A stretch of DNA of 64,000 bases, taken from assembly GCF_006715005.1 (NCBI RefSeq), contig NZ_VFMJ01000001.1, positions 3,658,001 through 3,722,000 of the forward strand, read 5' to 3'. This DNA is from Serratia marcescens. Lineage in GTDB: Bacteria; Pseudomonadota; Gammaproteobacteria; Enterobacterales; Enterobacteriaceae. A model generated the notes under the pieces. It searched no databases. It was given only the letters and a program-made list of their open reading frames with translations, and had not been told where the DNA came from. Position numbers and translations under genes: made by a program. This document shows, piece by piece, positions 19,459-30,198 of the stretch (position 1 is its first letter; each line of letters opens with the position of its first letter).

Positions 19459-22185
19459 ATGACCAAATACAGCCTGCGTGCGCGCATGATGATCCTGATT
19501 CTGGCCCCGACCTTGCTGATTGGTTTGCTGCTCAGCACCTTCTTCGTGGTGCACCGCTATAACGAGCTGCAGGAGCAATTGGTCGACGCCGGCGCCAGCA
19601 TCATCGAGCCGCTGGCGGTGGCCAGCGAGTACGGCATGACGTTCCGCAGCCGCGAATCGGTCAGGCAGTTGGTCAGCCTGTTGCACCGCCGCCATTCGGA
19701 CATCGTGCGTTCGATCACCGTGTTCGATGCGCAGAACAATTTGTTCGTCACCTCCAATTATCATCACAACTTCGCTCAGCTGCAGCTGCCGAAAGGCGTG
19801 CCGTTGCCCACCGAGCTGATGCTCACCCGACGCGGCGATTCGCTGATCCTGCGCACGCCGATCCTGTCGGAAAACCAATATCCGGATGAAACCGCCGACG
19901 GCGGCAGCCACCCCGACAACAACCTGGGCTATGTGGCGATCGAGCTGGATCTGCAGTCGGTGCGGCTGCAGCAATATAAAGAGGTGTTCGTCTCCACCCT
20001 GCTGCTGTTGCTGTGCATGTGCATCGCCATCCTGTTCGCTTACCGGCTGATGCGTGACGTGACCGGCCCGATCCGCAACATGGTGAACACCGTCGACCGC
20101 ATCCGCCGCGGCCAGCTCGACAGCCGCGTGGAGGGCTACATGCTCGGCGAGCTGCACATGCTGAAGAACGGCATCAACTCGATGGCGATGTCCCTTACCG
20201 CCTATCACGAAGAGATGCAGCAGAACATCGATCAGGCCACCTCCGACCTGCGTGAAACGCTGGAGCAAATGGAGATCCAGAACGTCGAGCTGGATTTGGC
20301 GAAAAAACGCGCGCAGGAGGCAGCGCGCATCAAGTCCGAATTCCTGGCCAACATGTCGCACGAGCTGCGTACTCCGCTCAACGGCGTGATCGGCTTCACC
20401 CGTCAGATGCTGAAAACCGATCTGAGCGTGACCCAGACCGATTATTTGCAGACCATCGAACGCTCGGCCAACAACCTGCTGACCATCATCAACGACGTGC
20501 TGGACTTCTCCAAGCTGGAGGCCGGCAAGCTGGTGCTGGAGCATATTCCTTTTGCCCTGCGTGAAACGCTGGACGAAGTGGTGGTGCTGCTGGCGCCCAG
20601 CGCCCACGACAAAGGGCTGGAGCTGACGCTGGATGTGCACAACGACGTGCCGGAGCAGGTAATCGGCGACTCGCTGCGCCTGCAGCAGATCATTACCAAC
20701 CTGCTGGGCAACGCCATCAAGTTCACCGAAACCGGCAATATCGACATTCGCGTCGAGCTGCGCAAACAGCTGGATCGCCGGGTTGAAGTGGAAGTGCAGA
20801 TCCACGACACCGGCATCGGCATCTCCGAACGCCAGCAGTCACAGCTGTTCCAGGCATTCCGTCAGGCGGATGCCAGCATCTCCCGCCGCCACGGCGGCAC
20901 CGGGCTGGGGCTGGTGATCACGCAAAAACTGGTGAAGGAGATGGGGGGCGATATCTGCTTCCACAGCCAGTTGAACCGCGGCTCGACCTTCTGGTTCCAC
21001 ATCACGCTGGATCTGAACGAGGGCATGCTGTCGCTGGCGCCGAGCCTGCCGGATCTGAGCGGCAAAACGCTCGCCTATATCGAGTCCAACCCGACGGCGG
21101 CGCAGGCGACGCTCAACATGCTCAGCATCACACAGCTGGTGATCACCCACTCGCCGACGCTGGGCCAGTTGCCGCCAGGCCACTATGACTTCCTGCTGGC
21201 CGGCGTGCCCATCCCGTTCCGCGACAACATGGCGCAGCACGAAGACAAATTGCTGGCGTCGCTGAAGCTGGCCGATCGGGTGATTCTGGCGCTGCCGTGC
21301 CAGGCGCAGATCGACGCCGAGCTGCTTAAACAACAAGGCGCGCTCGGCTGCCTGATCAAGCCGATCACCAGCACACGACTGTTCCCGCTGCTCCGAATGG
21401 AAGCGCCGGCACGTCTCACCGCGCAGCCTGAGCGTAAACGCCTGCCGCTGACCGTGATGGCGGTGGACGACAACCCGGCCAACCTGAAGCTGATCGGCAC
21501 GCTGCTGGGGGAACAGGTAGAAAAAACCCTGCTGTGCGAAAGCGGTGAGGAAGCGCTGGCGCTGGCGCGCGACAACGTGCTGGATCTGATCCTGATGGAC
21601 ATTCAGATGCCGAAGATGGACGGCATTCACGCCAGCGAGCTGATCCGCCAGCTGCCGCATCACAACTCCACGCCGATCGTCGCCGTTACCGCCCATGCCG
21701 CCAGCGGCGAGCGCGAGCACCTGCTGCAGGCCGGGATGGACGACTATCTGGCCAAACCGATCGACGAGAAAATGCTGACCCGCGTGCTGTCGCGTTACCA
21801 CAGCGGCGGCGTGGAAAACGCCGTCGCCGACGACGCGCCGCTGTCGCTCGACTGGCCACTGGCGCTGCGTCAGGCGGCCAACAAACCGGACCTGGCGCGC
21901 GATCTGCTGCAAATGCTGCTCGATTTCCTGCCGCAGGTGCGCGAACGGGTACAGGCGCTATTGGAGGGGCAACACGACGACGAGATCCTCGATCTGATCC
22001 ATAAGCTGCACGGCAGTTGCAGCTACAGCGGCGTACCGCGCCTCAAGCAGCTGTGTTTCTACCTCGAGCGGCAGCTGCGCCAGGGCATCACCAACGACGA
22101 ACTGGAGCCGGAGTGGCTGGAGCTGTTGGATGAGATTGAACTGGTGATCCACGCGGCGCGCGCGCATCTGGCGCAACCCGCCTGA
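19459..22185 (+). CDS. barA: Hybrid sensor histidine kinase of the BarA-UvrY system
   Basis: BarA senses short-chain carboxylates and phosphorylates UvrY, which activates Csr small RNAs. The 908-residue protein (E. coli 918) has a transmembrane segment at about 10-31, a periplasmic sensor region, a second transmembrane segment at about 177-195, and HAMP at 197-250. The kinase follows with phospho-His H301 in [12 protein letters not shown], and the ATPase has DTGIGI and GTGLGL. A receiver domain carries D714 in [13 protein letters not shown], and a C-terminal HPt domain carries H851 in HKLHGSC. All phosphorelay residues are present. uvrY is not in the window. Confidence 0.96.
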   Translation: MTKYSLRARMMILILAPTLLIGLLLSTFFVVHRYNELQEQLVDAGASIIEPLAVASEYGMTFRSRESVRQLVSLLHRRHSDIVRSITVFDAQNNLFVTSNYHHNFAQLQLPKGVPLPTELMLTRRGDSLILRTPILSENQYPDETADGGSHPDNNLGYVAIELDLQSVRLQQYKEVFVSTLLLLLCMCIAILFAYRLMRDVTGPIRNMVNTVDRIRRGQLDSRVEGYMLGELHMLKNGINSMAMSLTAYHEEMQQNIDQATSDLRETLEQMEIQNVELDLAKKRAQEAARIKSEFLANMSHELRTPLNGVIGFTRQMLKTDLSVTQTDYLQTIERSANNLLTIINDVLDFSKLEAGKLVLEHIPFALRETLDEVVVLLAPSAHDKGLELTLDVHNDVPEQVIGDSLRLQQIITNLLGNAIKFTETGNIDIRVELRKQLDRRVEVEVQIHDTGIGISERQQSQLFQAFRQADASISRRHGGTGLGLVITQKLVKEMGGDICFHSQLNRGSTFWFHITLDLNEGMLSLAPSLPDLSGKTLAYIESNPTAAQATLNMLSITQLVITHSPTLGQLPPGHYDFLLAGVPIPFRDNMAQHEDKLLASLKLADRVILALPCQAQIDAELLKQQGALGCLIKPITSTRLFPLLRMEAPARLTAQPERKRLPLTVMAVDDNPANLKLIGTLLGEQVEKTLLCESGEEALALARDNVLDLILMDIQMPKMDGIHASELIRQLPHHNSTPIVAVTAHAASGEREHLLQAGMDDYLAKPIDEKMLTRVLSRYHSGGVENAVADDAPLSLDWPLALRQAANKPDLARDLLQMLLDFLPQVRERVQALLEGQHDDEILDLIHKLHGSCSYSGVPRLKQLCFYLERQLRQGITNDELEPEWLELLDEIELVIHAARAHLAQPA

Positions 22186-22203
22186 ATCCTCTGGCCATAA
22201 CGC

Positions 22204-22238
22204 AAAAAGGCACGCCATAGCGTGCCTTTGTTTTTTTT
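22204..22238. terminator. Bidirectional terminator between barA and degP
   Basis: A 10 bp perfect stem AAAGGCACGC (22206-22215) / GCGTGCCTTT (22220-22229) with a 4 nt loop has an 8 nt T-run on the plus side and AAAAA (TTTTT on minus) on the other. It serves both convergent genes. Confidence 0.9.
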
Positions 22239-22253
22239 AACGCCCGACGCTTA

Positions 22254-23693
22254 TCACTGTGCCAGCAGGTAAAGCTGGCTCTCCCCGCGCTGAATATTCA
22301 ACGCCAGCACCGACGGCTTGCTGTCGAGGATTTTACGCAGCTCACCCAGGTTCTGGATCGGCTGCTGGTTCACGCCCAGGATCACGTCGCCCTTTTTCAG
22401 GCCGATGCGCGCCGCGGCGCTGCCGGCTTTCACGCTGTCAACCTTGACACCCTTCACGTTGCCGACCTGGGTGTTGCTCAGCTCGGCGCCTTCAATACCG
22501 GTGTAGATATTGCCCGAGGCCACCTGGGTCTGCGCGCTTTGCTCCAGCGTGACGTCAATCGTTACCGGCTTGCCGTCGCGAATAATGCCCAGCGACATCT
22601 TGCTGCCGACCGGCAATGTACCGATCTCCGCCCGGAACGAGGCGAAGCTGGAGATGGCCTTGCCGTTCATGGTGACGATCACGTCGCCGGCCTTGATGCC
22701 CGCCTTCGCCGCGGAAGACTTCGGCATCACCTGGCTGACGAAGGCCCCGCGCTGCGCATCGACCTTCATCGCCTTGGCCAGCTCGGAGTTCAGTTCGGTA
22801 CCCATGATGCCCAGCTCGCCGCGTTTCACCTGGCCATATTCGACCATTTGCGCCGTCAGGTTTTTCACCATGTTGCTCGGAATGGCGAAGCCGATACCGA
22901 TGTTGCCGCCGTCCGGCGCCAGGATCGCGGTGTTGATGCCGATCAGCTCGCCGTTCAGGTTAACCAACGCACCGCCGGAGTTACCGCGGTTAATCGCCGC
23001 ATCGGTCTGGATAAAGTTTTCGTAGTTTTCGATGTTCAGGCCGCTGCGCCCCAGGGCGGATACGATACCCGACGTGGCGGTTTCACCCAGCCCGTACGGG
23101 TTACCGATCGCCACGGTGTAATCGCCGACGCGCAGCTGATCGGAATCCGCCATCTTGATCGCCGTCAGATTCTTGAAGTCTTTCAGCTGGATCAGGGCGA
23201 TATCGGAACGCGGATCCTTGCCGATCACCTTGGCGTCGAAACGGCGGCCGTCGCTCAGCTGCACCTGGATCTTGTTGGCGTTGTCCACCACGTGGTTATT
23301 GGTCACCACATAGCCCTTGGCGGCATCGATAACCACCCCGGCGCCCAGCGCCTGGAATTTCTGCTGCGTGCCCTGCGGCTGGCCATCCGGCCCAGGCTGT
23401 TCGCCGCCCTGACACATCGGTGAGCCCTGGAACGGCGAACCGTCCTGGCAGAACGGCGAATCTTCGCCGAAGAACTGTTGGAATTGCTGCGGCATGCGCG
23501 GCGTATTAACCGTGGTGCTGCCCTCAACGTTAATGCTCACCACGGAAGGCATTACCTTTTCCAGCATCGGTGCCAGGCTCGGCAGCTGTTGGGTGCTGGA
23601 AGAGGCGGTTTCAGCGGCGCTGGCCGTCGTCGGACCCATCGCCATACCGATACTGAATGCCAGTACGCTCAGAACTAATGCGGTTTTTTTCAT
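22254..23693 (-). CDS. degP: Periplasmic serine endoprotease/chaperone Do
   Basis: DegP degrades or refolds misfolded periplasmic and outer-membrane proteins. The protein is 479 residues from ATG at 23693; an earlier in-frame start at 23720 would precede the signal peptide. The signal peptide ends near ASA-AE at about residue 27. The catalytic triad is H134 (NNHVVDNAN), D164 (SDIAL) and S239 (RGNSGGAL). C82 and C94 sit in the LA loop, and two PDZ domains follow (about 285-375 and 390-475). This Cys-containing loop separates DegP from DegQ. The gene has a sigma-E promoter. Confidence 0.95.
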   Translation of the reverse strand: MKKTALVLSVLAFSIGMAMGPTTASAAETASSSTQQLPSLAPMLEKVMPSVVSINVEGSTTVNTPRMPQQFQQFFGEDSPFCQDGSPFQGSPMCQGGEQPGPDGQPQGTQQKFQALGAGVVIDAAKGYVVTNNHVVDNANKIQVQLSDGRRFDAKVIGKDPRSDIALIQLKDFKNLTAIKMADSDQLRVGDYTVAIGNPYGLGETATSGIVSALGRSGLNIENYENFIQTDAAINRGNSGGALVNLNGELIGINTAILAPDGGNIGIGFAIPSNMVKNLTAQMVEYGQVKRGELGIMGTELNSELAKAMKVDAQRGAFVSQVMPKSSAAKAGIKAGDVIVTMNGKAISSFASFRAEIGTLPVGSKMSLGIIRDGKPVTIDVTLEQSAQTQVASGNIYTGIEGAELSNTQVGNVKGVKVDSVKAGSAAARIGLKKGDVILGVNQQPIQNLGELRKILDSKPSVLALNIQRGESQLYLLAQ

Positions 23694-23746
23694 CTGTGTG
23701 TCTCTTATAAAGTCGTTCAAAAAGAATGGCTGTCTTGCGTGCTTAT

Positions 23747-23774
23747 TCAGAGTTAATTAATAGCCCGAAGTTCC
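23747..23774 (-). promoter_or_regulatory. Sigma-E (RpoE) promoter of degP
   Basis: On the minus strand GGAACTT (23774-23768), a 16 bp spacer and TCTGA (23751-23747) match the sigma-E consensus exactly, 54 bp upstream of the degP ATG. This fits induction by envelope stress. Confidence 0.9.
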
Positions 23775-23873
23775 GGCACAGATGATTGGCAATAGTAAAC
23801 AAATATTGTCCGTCTTTACAAAACTCGAGACAGCCAACCGGTTGGAATTGCTGATAATTATTCTTCAGCTCAA

Positions 23874-25391
23874 TTATTCCGCCGCCATCAATCGACGATA
23901 TTCATCATAGGCGTAAAGGTCGGTCATTCCGCTGATATAGTCCTGCAATAAACGCGCGCGGAAATAATATTCCCGAATGGCTTGCTGCTCCGGCGATAAA
24001 TGCTGCAGCCCTTCTACCGCCTCCGCATACGCCAGCCTATGCTTGGTGGACAGCTTGTGGAACAGGCGTGTTTCAATCGGATAAGCGCGATGGCTGTCCT
24101 CGCGCACCAGCTGGTTGAAGTCCGCCAGCGACATCGCCAACAGCGGGCTGTAAATGTCCAGCAGGCCGCTGATCACCCGATAGCCTTGCAGCTCGAGCTG
24201 CTCGACCTCAGGGTGGTTGAACACGTGCTTGAACGCCACATTTTTAAATATCTTCAGCAGCCGATAGGCCGGGCTGGAATCCTCCAGCAGCGCCTGATTG
24301 AAACTGCCTTGATAGACCGCGTCCAGATTGTCGATAAAGCGCTGCGCCGCATGCGGCACCAGCCGCGCCACGGTAAACACCCGCAGATACATGAAGAACT
24401 GATCTTCCGCGCTGCGCCGCGCGCCGCCGCGATCGATCTTGCGAAACGCGCTGGCGACGGTCTTGTCGAACAGATCGCCCGGCACCACCTCGCCCCACTC
24501 CTGAATCAGGTGCTGATACAGCTGCTCGACGGTGAAAATGCTCTTCTCCACCGCGTCTTCCAGATCGGCCACGCAGTACGAGATATCGTCGGCGGCTTCC
24601 ATAATATAGGTCAGCGGGAAACGATCGAACTCGCCCATGTGCAGCTCGCGCCGCAACCGATCGACGAAGGCCTCTTCCGCCAGATAGTAGCCGGGCTTTT
24701 TCATCAGGTAACTGTGGCTGGCAGGGATGTCGCTCGCCCAGTAGGCCGGGCGGGTGTATTTCAAAATGCAGCCGACCTGCGCGTAGGTCAGGTTGAGCTT
24801 GAGCAGGCTGTACACCATGCGGATCGCCTGGGCGTTGCCCTCGAAGTGGCTGAGATCCTGACGGATCCGGCTGCGCAGCCGGTTCAGATCGCTCTCCCCT
24901 TCATGCAGGCGCAGCGTCGCCACCTGGCAGCGATCGTGGCTGCCCGGCTCGCTGCCGCAGCTGGCGGGATCGAGCCGCTGGGCGAACCAGTCGTTGATCG
25001 CCGACTCGCCGAAGTGTCCGAACGGCGGATTGCCGATGTCGTGCATCAGACAGGCCATTTCCACGATGCTTTCAAACGGATCGAGCAGCCGGGTCAGGCC
25101 GAGCTCATCAATTCTCCCCGCCTGTTTGAAGCGATTGAGGATCTCTTTGGCGATGTGGCGTCCAACCTGCTGCACCTCCATCGAGTGCGTCAGGCGACTG
25201 CGCACCGCCGCGTTGCGCTCCAGCGGAAACACCTGGGTTTTTTGCTGCAGACGGCGAATGGCGGCCGAGTTGACGATGCGCCCGCGATCGCTCTCGAACT
25301 GCCGCACGATGTCGTACTCTTCCTCGGCCTCGATCGGTTTGCTGAAAGGCCGTTGAAAGCTGATTTTTTGCTTGAAGTCGATCCCGGACAT
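23874..25391 (-). CDS. dgt: Deoxyguanosinetriphosphate triphosphohydrolase
   Basis: Dgt splits dGTP into deoxyguanosine and triphosphate. The 505-residue length is the same as in E. coli. The HD metal site is visible as [13 protein letters not shown] (His) and [16 protein letters not shown] (HD). The start at 25391 gives the family N-terminus [17 protein letters not shown]; a longer frame to 25454 reaches into the region next to mtnN. The gene is upstream of degP on the same strand with 180 bp between, and divergent from mtnN. Confidence 0.96.
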   Translation of the reverse strand: MSGIDFKQKISFQRPFSKPIEAEEEYDIVRQFESDRGRIVNSAAIRRLQQKTQVFPLERNAAVRSRLTHSMEVQQVGRHIAKEILNRFKQAGRIDELGLTRLLDPFESIVEMACLMHDIGNPPFGHFGESAINDWFAQRLDPASCGSEPGSHDRCQVATLRLHEGESDLNRLRSRIRQDLSHFEGNAQAIRMVYSLLKLNLTYAQVGCILKYTRPAYWASDIPASHSYLMKKPGYYLAEEAFVDRLRRELHMGEFDRFPLTYIMEAADDISYCVADLEDAVEKSIFTVEQLYQHLIQEWGEVVPGDLFDKTVASAFRKIDRGGARRSAEDQFFMYLRVFTVARLVPHAAQRFIDNLDAVYQGSFNQALLEDSSPAYRLLKIFKNVAFKHVFNHPEVEQLELQGYRVISGLLDIYSPLLAMSLADFNQLVREDSHRAYPIETRLFHKLSTKHRLAYAEAVEGLQHLSPEQQAIREYYFRARLLQDYISGMTDLYAYDEYRRLMAAE

Positions 25392-25520
25392 CTGTTTCTC
25401 CGCCGTTGCGCCCTGCCCCCGTGATAACAATTCCCGGCGGCGGATGCAACGCATTATCTCTGATACACAGCCATGATAGACTATGCCGCAATTCTCACGG
25501 CCAATCAGCGAGTGTTATTT

Positions 25521-26222
25521 ATGAAAGTAGGCATCATCGGCGCAATGGAGCAGGAAGTTACCCTGCTGCGCGATCAAATCGAAAACCGTCAAACTATCCA
25601 GCGCGCGGGCTGCGAAATCTACACCGGCCAGATCGGCGGCGTTGACGTGGCCCTGCTGAAATCCGGCATCGGCAAAGTCTCTGCGGCCATGGGCACCACC
25701 CTGCTGCTGGAACACTGCAGCCCGGATCTGGTGATCAACACCGGTTCCGCCGGCGGCCTGGCCAGCACCCTGCGCGTGGGCGATATCGTGGTGTCGGAAG
25801 AAGTGCGCTACCACGACGCCGACGTCACCGCCTTCGGCTACGAGCCGGGCCAGATGGCCGGCTGCCCGGCGGCGTTCGTCGCCGACGACGCGCTGATCGC
25901 GCTGGCGGAAAGCTGCATCAAACAGCTGGAGCTGCACGCGGTGCGCGGCCTGATCTGCAGCGGTGACGCCTTCATCAACGGCGCCGAGCCGCTGGCGCGC
26001 ATCCGCGCCACTTTCCCGCGCGTCGCCGCCGTGGAAATGGAAGCCGCGGCGATCGCCCACGTCTGTCATCTGTTCGGCACGCCGTTCGTGGTGGTGCGCG
26101 CCATTTCCGACGTCGCCGACAGCGAGTCGCACATGAGCTTTGACGAGTTCCTGGTGGTAGCGGCCAAGCAGTCTACGCTGATGGTCAATGCCATGCTGCA
26201 AACCCTGGCCAAGCGCGGTTGA
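25521..26222 (+). CDS. mtnN: 5'-methylthioadenosine/S-adenosylhomocysteine nucleosidase
   Basis: MtnN (Pfs) cleaves adenine from methylthioadenosine and S-adenosylhomocysteine, feeding methionine salvage and the LuxS autoinducer-2 route. The 233-residue protein has the active-site residues E12, E174 (VEMEAAA) and D197 (ISDVAD), and the phosphate-side loop TGSAGG. It is first in a tight operon with btuF and yadS. The ATG at 25521 gives the family start [13 protein letters not shown]. Confidence 0.97.
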   Translation: MKVGIIGAMEQEVTLLRDQIENRQTIQRAGCEIYTGQIGGVDVALLKSGIGKVSAAMGTTLLLEHCSPDLVINTGSAGGLASTLRVGDIVVSEEVRYHDADVTAFGYEPGQMAGCPAAFVADDALIALAESCIKQLELHAVRGLICSGDAFINGAEPLARIRATFPRVAAVEMEAAAIAHVCHLFGTPFVVVRAISDVADSESHMSFDEFLVVAAKQSTLMVNAMLQTLAKRG

Positions 26223-26223
26223 T

Positions 26224-27030
26224 GTGAGGCTGCGCTTCACCTCGATGCTCTGTCTGTTGGCGCTCTGGCTGGCCCTGCCGGTCGGCGCCGCCCAGCGGGT
26301 GATCAGCCTGGCGCCCAACGCCACCGAACTCGCCTATGCCGCCGGCATGGGCGATGTGCTGGTGGCGGCGAGCGCCTATTCCGATTATCCGCCGCAGGCC
26401 GCCAAGCTGGAGCAGGTGGCCTCCTGGCAGGGCATCAACCTGGAGCGGGTGCTGGCGCTCAAGCCGGATCTGATCCTCGCCTGGCGCGGCGGCAATCCGC
26501 AGCGCGTGCTGGATCAGCTCGCCGCGTTCGGCATCCCGATTTTCTATGCGGACGCCGATACCCTCGAAGGGATCGCCGGTTTGCTGGACAAGCTGGCGCA
26601 ATACAGCCCGCACCCGGAGCAGGCGCATCAGGCGGCGGAAGGCCTTCGCCGCCAGTTCGCCGCTCTCAAACAACAATACGCCGCTAACTCGCCACGGCGC
26701 GTGTTGCTGCAGTTCGGCACCCAGCCGCTGTTCACCAGCGCCGGCGCCACATTACAGAGCCAGGTGCTGGCGCTGTGCGGCGGGCAGAACGTCTTCGCCG
26801 ACAGCCGCACCCCTTGGCCGCAGATCAGCCGCGAGCAGGTGTTGGCGCGCCAGCCGCAGGCCATCGTCATCACCGGGGGCGCGAAAGAAGCCGCCAATGT
26901 GAAAGCCTTCTGGGCCCCGCAGCTGCAGGTGCCGGTGATCGCGCTGAACGAAGACTGGTTCAACCGCGGCGGGCCGCGCATCCTGTTGGCGGCGCAGCAG
27001 CTGTGCCGCCAACTGGCGGAGATCCGCTGA
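26224..27030 (+). CDS. btuF: Vitamin B12 periplasmic binding protein
   Basis: BtuF binds cobalamin in the periplasm and delivers it to BtuCD. The protein is 268 residues from GTG at 26224, one base after the mtnN stop. The signal peptide [14 protein letters not shown] is followed by [20 protein letters not shown], the start of the type III binding-protein fold. The ribosome site is weak, and an internal ATG at 26245 is an alternative start. Translation may be coupled to mtnN. The stop overlaps the yadS start (TGATG). Confidence 0.93.
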   Translation: MRLRFTSMLCLLALWLALPVGAAQRVISLAPNATELAYAAGMGDVLVAASAYSDYPPQAAKLEQVASWQGINLERVLALKPDLILAWRGGNPQRVLDQLAAFGIPIFYADADTLEGIAGLLDKLAQYSPHPEQAHQAAEGLRRQFAALKQQYAANSPRRVLLQFGTQPLFTSAGATLQSQVLALCGGQNVFADSRTPWPQISREQVLARQPQAIVITGGAKEAANVKAFWAPQLQVPVIALNEDWFNRGGPRILLAAQQLCRQLAEIR

Positions 27031-27644
27031 TGCTGGTGTTCTGGCTGGATATTCTCGGCACCGCGGTGTTCGCCGTCTCCGGTGTATTGCTGGCCGGCAA
27101 GCTGCGCATGGATCCGTTCGGCGTGCTGGTATTGGGCGTGGTTACCGCGGTCGGCGGCGGCACCATCCGCGATATGGCACTGGCCAACGGTCCGGTATTC
27201 TGGGTCAAGGATCCCACCGATCTGGTGGTGGCGATGATCACCTGCATATTGACGCTGCTGCTGGTGCGCCAGCCGCGCCGGCTGCCGAAGTGGGTGCTGC
27301 CGGTGCTGGACGCCGTCGGGCTGGCGGTGTTCGTCGGCATCGGCGTCAACAAGGCCTTCGCGGCCGGCACCGGCCCGCTGGTGGCAATCTGCATGGGAGT
27401 GATCACCGGCGTCGGCGGCGGCATTATCCGCGACGTGCTGGCGCGCGAGATCCCGATGATCCTGCGCACCGAAATTTACGCTACCGCCTGCATCATCGGC
27501 GGCATCGTGCACGCCACGGCGTTTTACACCTTCCACATGCCGCTGCAACAGGCCATGATGCTGGGCATGATCATCACCCTGACCATTCGGCTGGCGGCCA
27601 TCCGCTGGCACCTCAAACTGCCCGCCTTTATTCTCGAACGCTGA
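27030..27644 (+). CDS. yadS: TRIC-family inner membrane cation channel protein
   Basis: This 204-residue protein has about seven transmembrane helices arranged as two tandem repeats of the TRIC (UPF0126) fold. Each repeat carries a glycine-rich motif: VTAVGGGTIRDMAL in the first and ITGVGGGIIRDVLA in the second. Bacterial TRIC homologs are trimeric cation channels, but the physiological role of YadS is not settled. The ATG overlaps the btuF stop, placing it third in the mtnN-btuF operon, as in E. coli. A 20 nt GC hairpin (27647-27666) without a T-run follows. Confidence 0.9.
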   Translation: MLVFWLDILGTAVFAVSGVLLAGKLRMDPFGVLVLGVVTAVGGGTIRDMALANGPVFWVKDPTDLVVAMITCILTLLLVRQPRRLPKWVLPVLDAVGLAVFVGIGVNKAFAAGTGPLVAICMGVITGVGGGIIRDVLAREIPMILRTEIYATACIIGGIVHATAFYTFHMPLQQAMMLGMIITLTIRLAAIRWHLKLPAFILER

Positions 27645-27843
27645 GCCGTCGCCCTGCGGGGCGACGCTTGGCAACGCCGCACCAGGTGATTTATTAGACT
27701 ATTAACGGGGTTAATGGTATTATTTTCGACCAAAAAATAGCGTAGTGACGATGTAAAATTCTGTTATCCGCAGGTTAATCCCTTCCCCGCGCTGTTAAGA
27801 CTTTTAACTTTTTGCCGATAAGTCATCACAAGATGGCTTACGG

Positions 27844-28092
27844 ATGACTATTCCCGCAATGATGAAAAAAATTCTGCTTGCCTGCTGTGGCACCCTGCTG
27901 AGTGGCGCCGCGTATGCCGATGCCGTCAGCGGCCAGATCGGCGTTACCCTGACCATTGAACCGCAATGCGCCGTGCGCCTCGAGGCCACCGCCCCACAGG
28001 CCGAATGTAGCCACGCGACGGCGCAGCCGAACATCATCCGCACCCCACCGACGCAGGAGAACGGTGCGGAAGTGATCCTCGTGGAATGGTAG
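27844..28092 (+). CDS. Small predicted secreted protein, unassigned
   Basis: This 82-codon frame has a clear signal peptide: MMKKILLACCGTLLSGAAYA, cleaved before DAVSG. The mature part is about 56 residues with two cysteines spaced for a disulfide (IEPQCAV and QAECSH). The mature N-terminus GQIGVTLTIEPQCAV loosely resembles the first strands of small fimbrial or spore-coat-U-like periplasmic proteins, but the rest is too short for that fold. The start may be 27844, 27859 or 27862; none has a strong ribosome site. It lies between yadS and convergent erpA. I do not recognise a function. Confidence 0.6.
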   Translation: MTIPAMMKKILLACCGTLLSGAAYADAVSGQIGVTLTIEPQCAVRLEATAPQAECSHATAQPNIIRTPPTQENGAEVILVEW

Positions 28093-28096
28093 GCAT

Positions 28097-28131
28097 AAAA
28101 AAAAACCCGCCGGCCGTAAGGCGAGCGGGTT
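28097..28131 (-). terminator. Terminator of erpA
   Basis: On the minus strand a stem AACCCGC (28131-28125) / GCGGGTT (28110-28104) runs into nine Ts, 20 bp after the erpA stop. Confidence 0.85.
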
Positions 28132-28150
28132 GATGTTCTGACAGGCAAAC

Positions 28151-28495
28151 TCAGATGCTGAACGACGAACCGCAACCGCAGGTGGTTTTGGCATTCGGGT
28201 TGGTCACCACGAAGCGCGACCCTTCCAGCCCTTCGGTGTAGTCCACCGAACCGCCAACCAGATACTGCAGGCTCATCGGATCGACCACCAGCGCCACGCC
28301 CTGCTTCTCGATGGTCATGTCGCCATCGTTGACCTTGTCGTCAAAAGTGAAGCCGTACTGGAATCCGCTGCAGCCGCCGCCGGTAATGTAAACCCGCAAC
28401 TTCAGGTTCGGGTTTTCTTCGTCAGCAATCAGGAACTTAACCTTGTTTGCTGCTGCCTCGGTAAATTGCAGGGGCAGTGCCGTTTGATCACTCAT
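28151..28495 (-). CDS. erpA: Iron-sulfur cluster insertion protein (A-type carrier)
   Basis: ErpA carries Fe-S clusters to apo-targets, notably IspG/IspH of isoprenoid synthesis. The 114-residue protein has the three cluster cysteines C42 (GGGCSGF), C106 and C108 ([11 protein letters not shown]). The start at 28495 gives [19 protein letters not shown]; an upstream in-frame start at 28513 adds non-conserved residues. It is a single-gene unit with its own terminator, downstream of clcA on the same strand. Confidence 0.96.
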   Translation of the reverse strand: MSDQTALPLQFTEAAANKVKFLIADEENPNLKLRVYITGGGCSGFQYGFTFDDKVNDGDMTIEKQGVALVVDPMSLQYLVGGSVDYTEGLEGSRFVVTNPNAKTTCGCGSSFSI

Positions 28496-28584
28496 ACTCT
28501 TTACTCCCAACATTGTTCAGCATCAGATCGCTACTATGGCTGCCTGATTAATATTAACGATTATCCGATACCTGAGTGTTGCGT

Positions 28585-30024
28585 TCAAGTATTCACCGCA
28601 TTTGTTGTATTTTCCTTACCTGTTTTCTCCGCCGCTTCCCGTGCCAGCTGCGCCTCCTGCCTTTGCAGCGTGCGAGCCAGGATCGACGAATACAGCGGCT
28701 TGCCACCGAGCAGCTGCGCCACTACCGTGGCGCCGAGGCAGGTGATAATCATCGGTAAAATGAGTTGGTAGTTGTCGGTCATTTCCAGCACCAGCACGAT
28801 GCCGGTCAACGGAGCGCGCACCGTGGCGGCGAACAGCGCCCCCATACCGGCGATGGCGAAGGTGCCCGCTTCGATGCCGTATTGCGGGAACAGATGCGCC
28901 CCAGCCAGCCCGAAGGCGGTGCCGAACAGCGTGCCCAGCGCCAGCATCGGCGCAAAGATGCCGCCCGGCGCGCCGGAACCGAAGCACAGCAGCGTGGTGA
29001 AGATGCGGGTAATGAAGATAAACATCAACATGCCGACGCTGTAATTGCCCGCCGCGGCGATCGGGATCAGCCCAAAGCCGCCACCCGCCGCCTCCGGCTG
29101 GATCAGCCCCAGAATGCCGCACACGCCGCCGAGCAGCCCACCCATCAACAAGATATTGCACATTCTGCCGCCGTGCAGGCGCGCGAACATGTCTTGGGTG
29201 CGGAAGATCAGCGCGTTGAACCCCACGCCCACCGCGCCGAATATCGCCCCCAGCACCAGATAGAGCCACAGGGTGTTGATGGGCGCCGAAGAAAGTTTGT
29301 CGACCGCGATCACCGAGCCCTGGCCGTTAAACAGCTGGAACACCACGCTCGACATGATAACGCCGATAAACACCGCTTTAATCGAGATCAGGTTGTAGCG
29401 GAACTGCGGCCGCATCTCTTCGATGATGAACAAGATGCCGGCCAGCGGCGCGTTGAACGCGGCGGACAACCCGGCGGCGGCCCCGGTCGCCAGCAACGTA
29501 TGACGCGCCTCGGCGCCGCGAATGCGCAGCACGTCCAATACCATACGCCCGACGTTGCCGCCCATTTGCACCGTGGGCCCTTCGCGCCCCAGCACCATGC
29601 CCGCTCCCAGCGTGCCCATGCCGCCGATGAATTTCACCGGGATCACGCGCCACCAGCGCACCGGCCGCAGCTCCTCCAGCGCGCCTTCGATCTCCGGAAT
29701 GCCCGAGCCGCCCGCCTCAGGCGCAAAGCGCCGCACCAGGTAATAGCCCAGCGCCGCCAGCGCGGCGGACAGGATAAATGCCAGCGGCCACACCAGGAGC
29801 CAAGAGTCGGCGACCTGCGCCAACGAAGCCAGCCGCTGCTGCTGCACCCACTCCACCGCCTTATCGAAAGCCACGCCGAGCAAACCGGCCAGCGTCCCCA
29901 CCAGCGCGGCCATCACCAGGATCGCCACCGGGGTTTTATCACGGCGAATAAACTGACGCACCGCATCGCTGCGGCTAAGACGCGGGCTCAGCGTCCCGAC
30001 TGGCTGTGAATGTGTTTCCGTCAT
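28585..30024 (-). CDS. clcA: H+/Cl- exchange transporter
   Basis: ClcA exchanges two Cl- for one H+ across the inner membrane and supports extreme acid resistance. The 479-residue protein has the selectivity motif GSGIP with S107, the gating glutamate E148 in GREGP, the proton glutamate E203 (FIIEEM), and the later [11 protein letters not shown] motif. The start at 30024 gives MTETHS; an upstream TTG frame adds 11 residues and is less likely. It is divergent from hemL with 174 bp between. Confidence 0.96.
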   Translation of the reverse strand: MTETHSQPVGTLSPRLSRSDAVRQFIRRDKTPVAILVMAALVGTLAGLLGVAFDKAVEWVQQQRLASLAQVADSWLLVWPLAFILSAALAALGYYLVRRFAPEAGGSGIPEIEGALEELRPVRWWRVIPVKFIGGMGTLGAGMVLGREGPTVQMGGNVGRMVLDVLRIRGAEARHTLLATGAAAGLSAAFNAPLAGILFIIEEMRPQFRYNLISIKAVFIGVIMSSVVFQLFNGQGSVIAVDKLSSAPINTLWLYLVLGAIFGAVGVGFNALIFRTQDMFARLHGGRMCNILLMGGLLGGVCGILGLIQPEAAGGGFGLIPIAAAGNYSVGMLMFIFITRIFTTLLCFGSGAPGGIFAPMLALGTLFGTAFGLAGAHLFPQYGIEAGTFAIAGMGALFAATVRAPLTGIVLVLEMTDNYQLILPMIITCLGATVVAQLLGGKPLYSSILARTLQRQEAQLAREAAEKTGKENTTNAVNT

Positions 30025-30198
30025 CGCGAGTAATTCGTCAGGTAATTTGTAATACAAATAGGCAAGGCGGTTATTCTACCCCAACCCGGTGGCGGGCGCT
30101 GCCGTTAATGGTATCTGACTGTGATCGTTTCATAACGCGGCGCTCTCCTCTAGAATAGCGCGGTCAAATCATTCAAAAGAGAATCCAGGAGCCGATTT

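Noticed and set aside
27647..27666. Terminator after yadS
   Set aside because: The CGTCGCCC/GGGCGACG stem is strong, but no T-run follows, so it was not listed as a separate terminator.
27804..28194. Minus-strand frames opposite the small secreted protein
   Set aside because: They run through the erpA terminator and have no conserved content.
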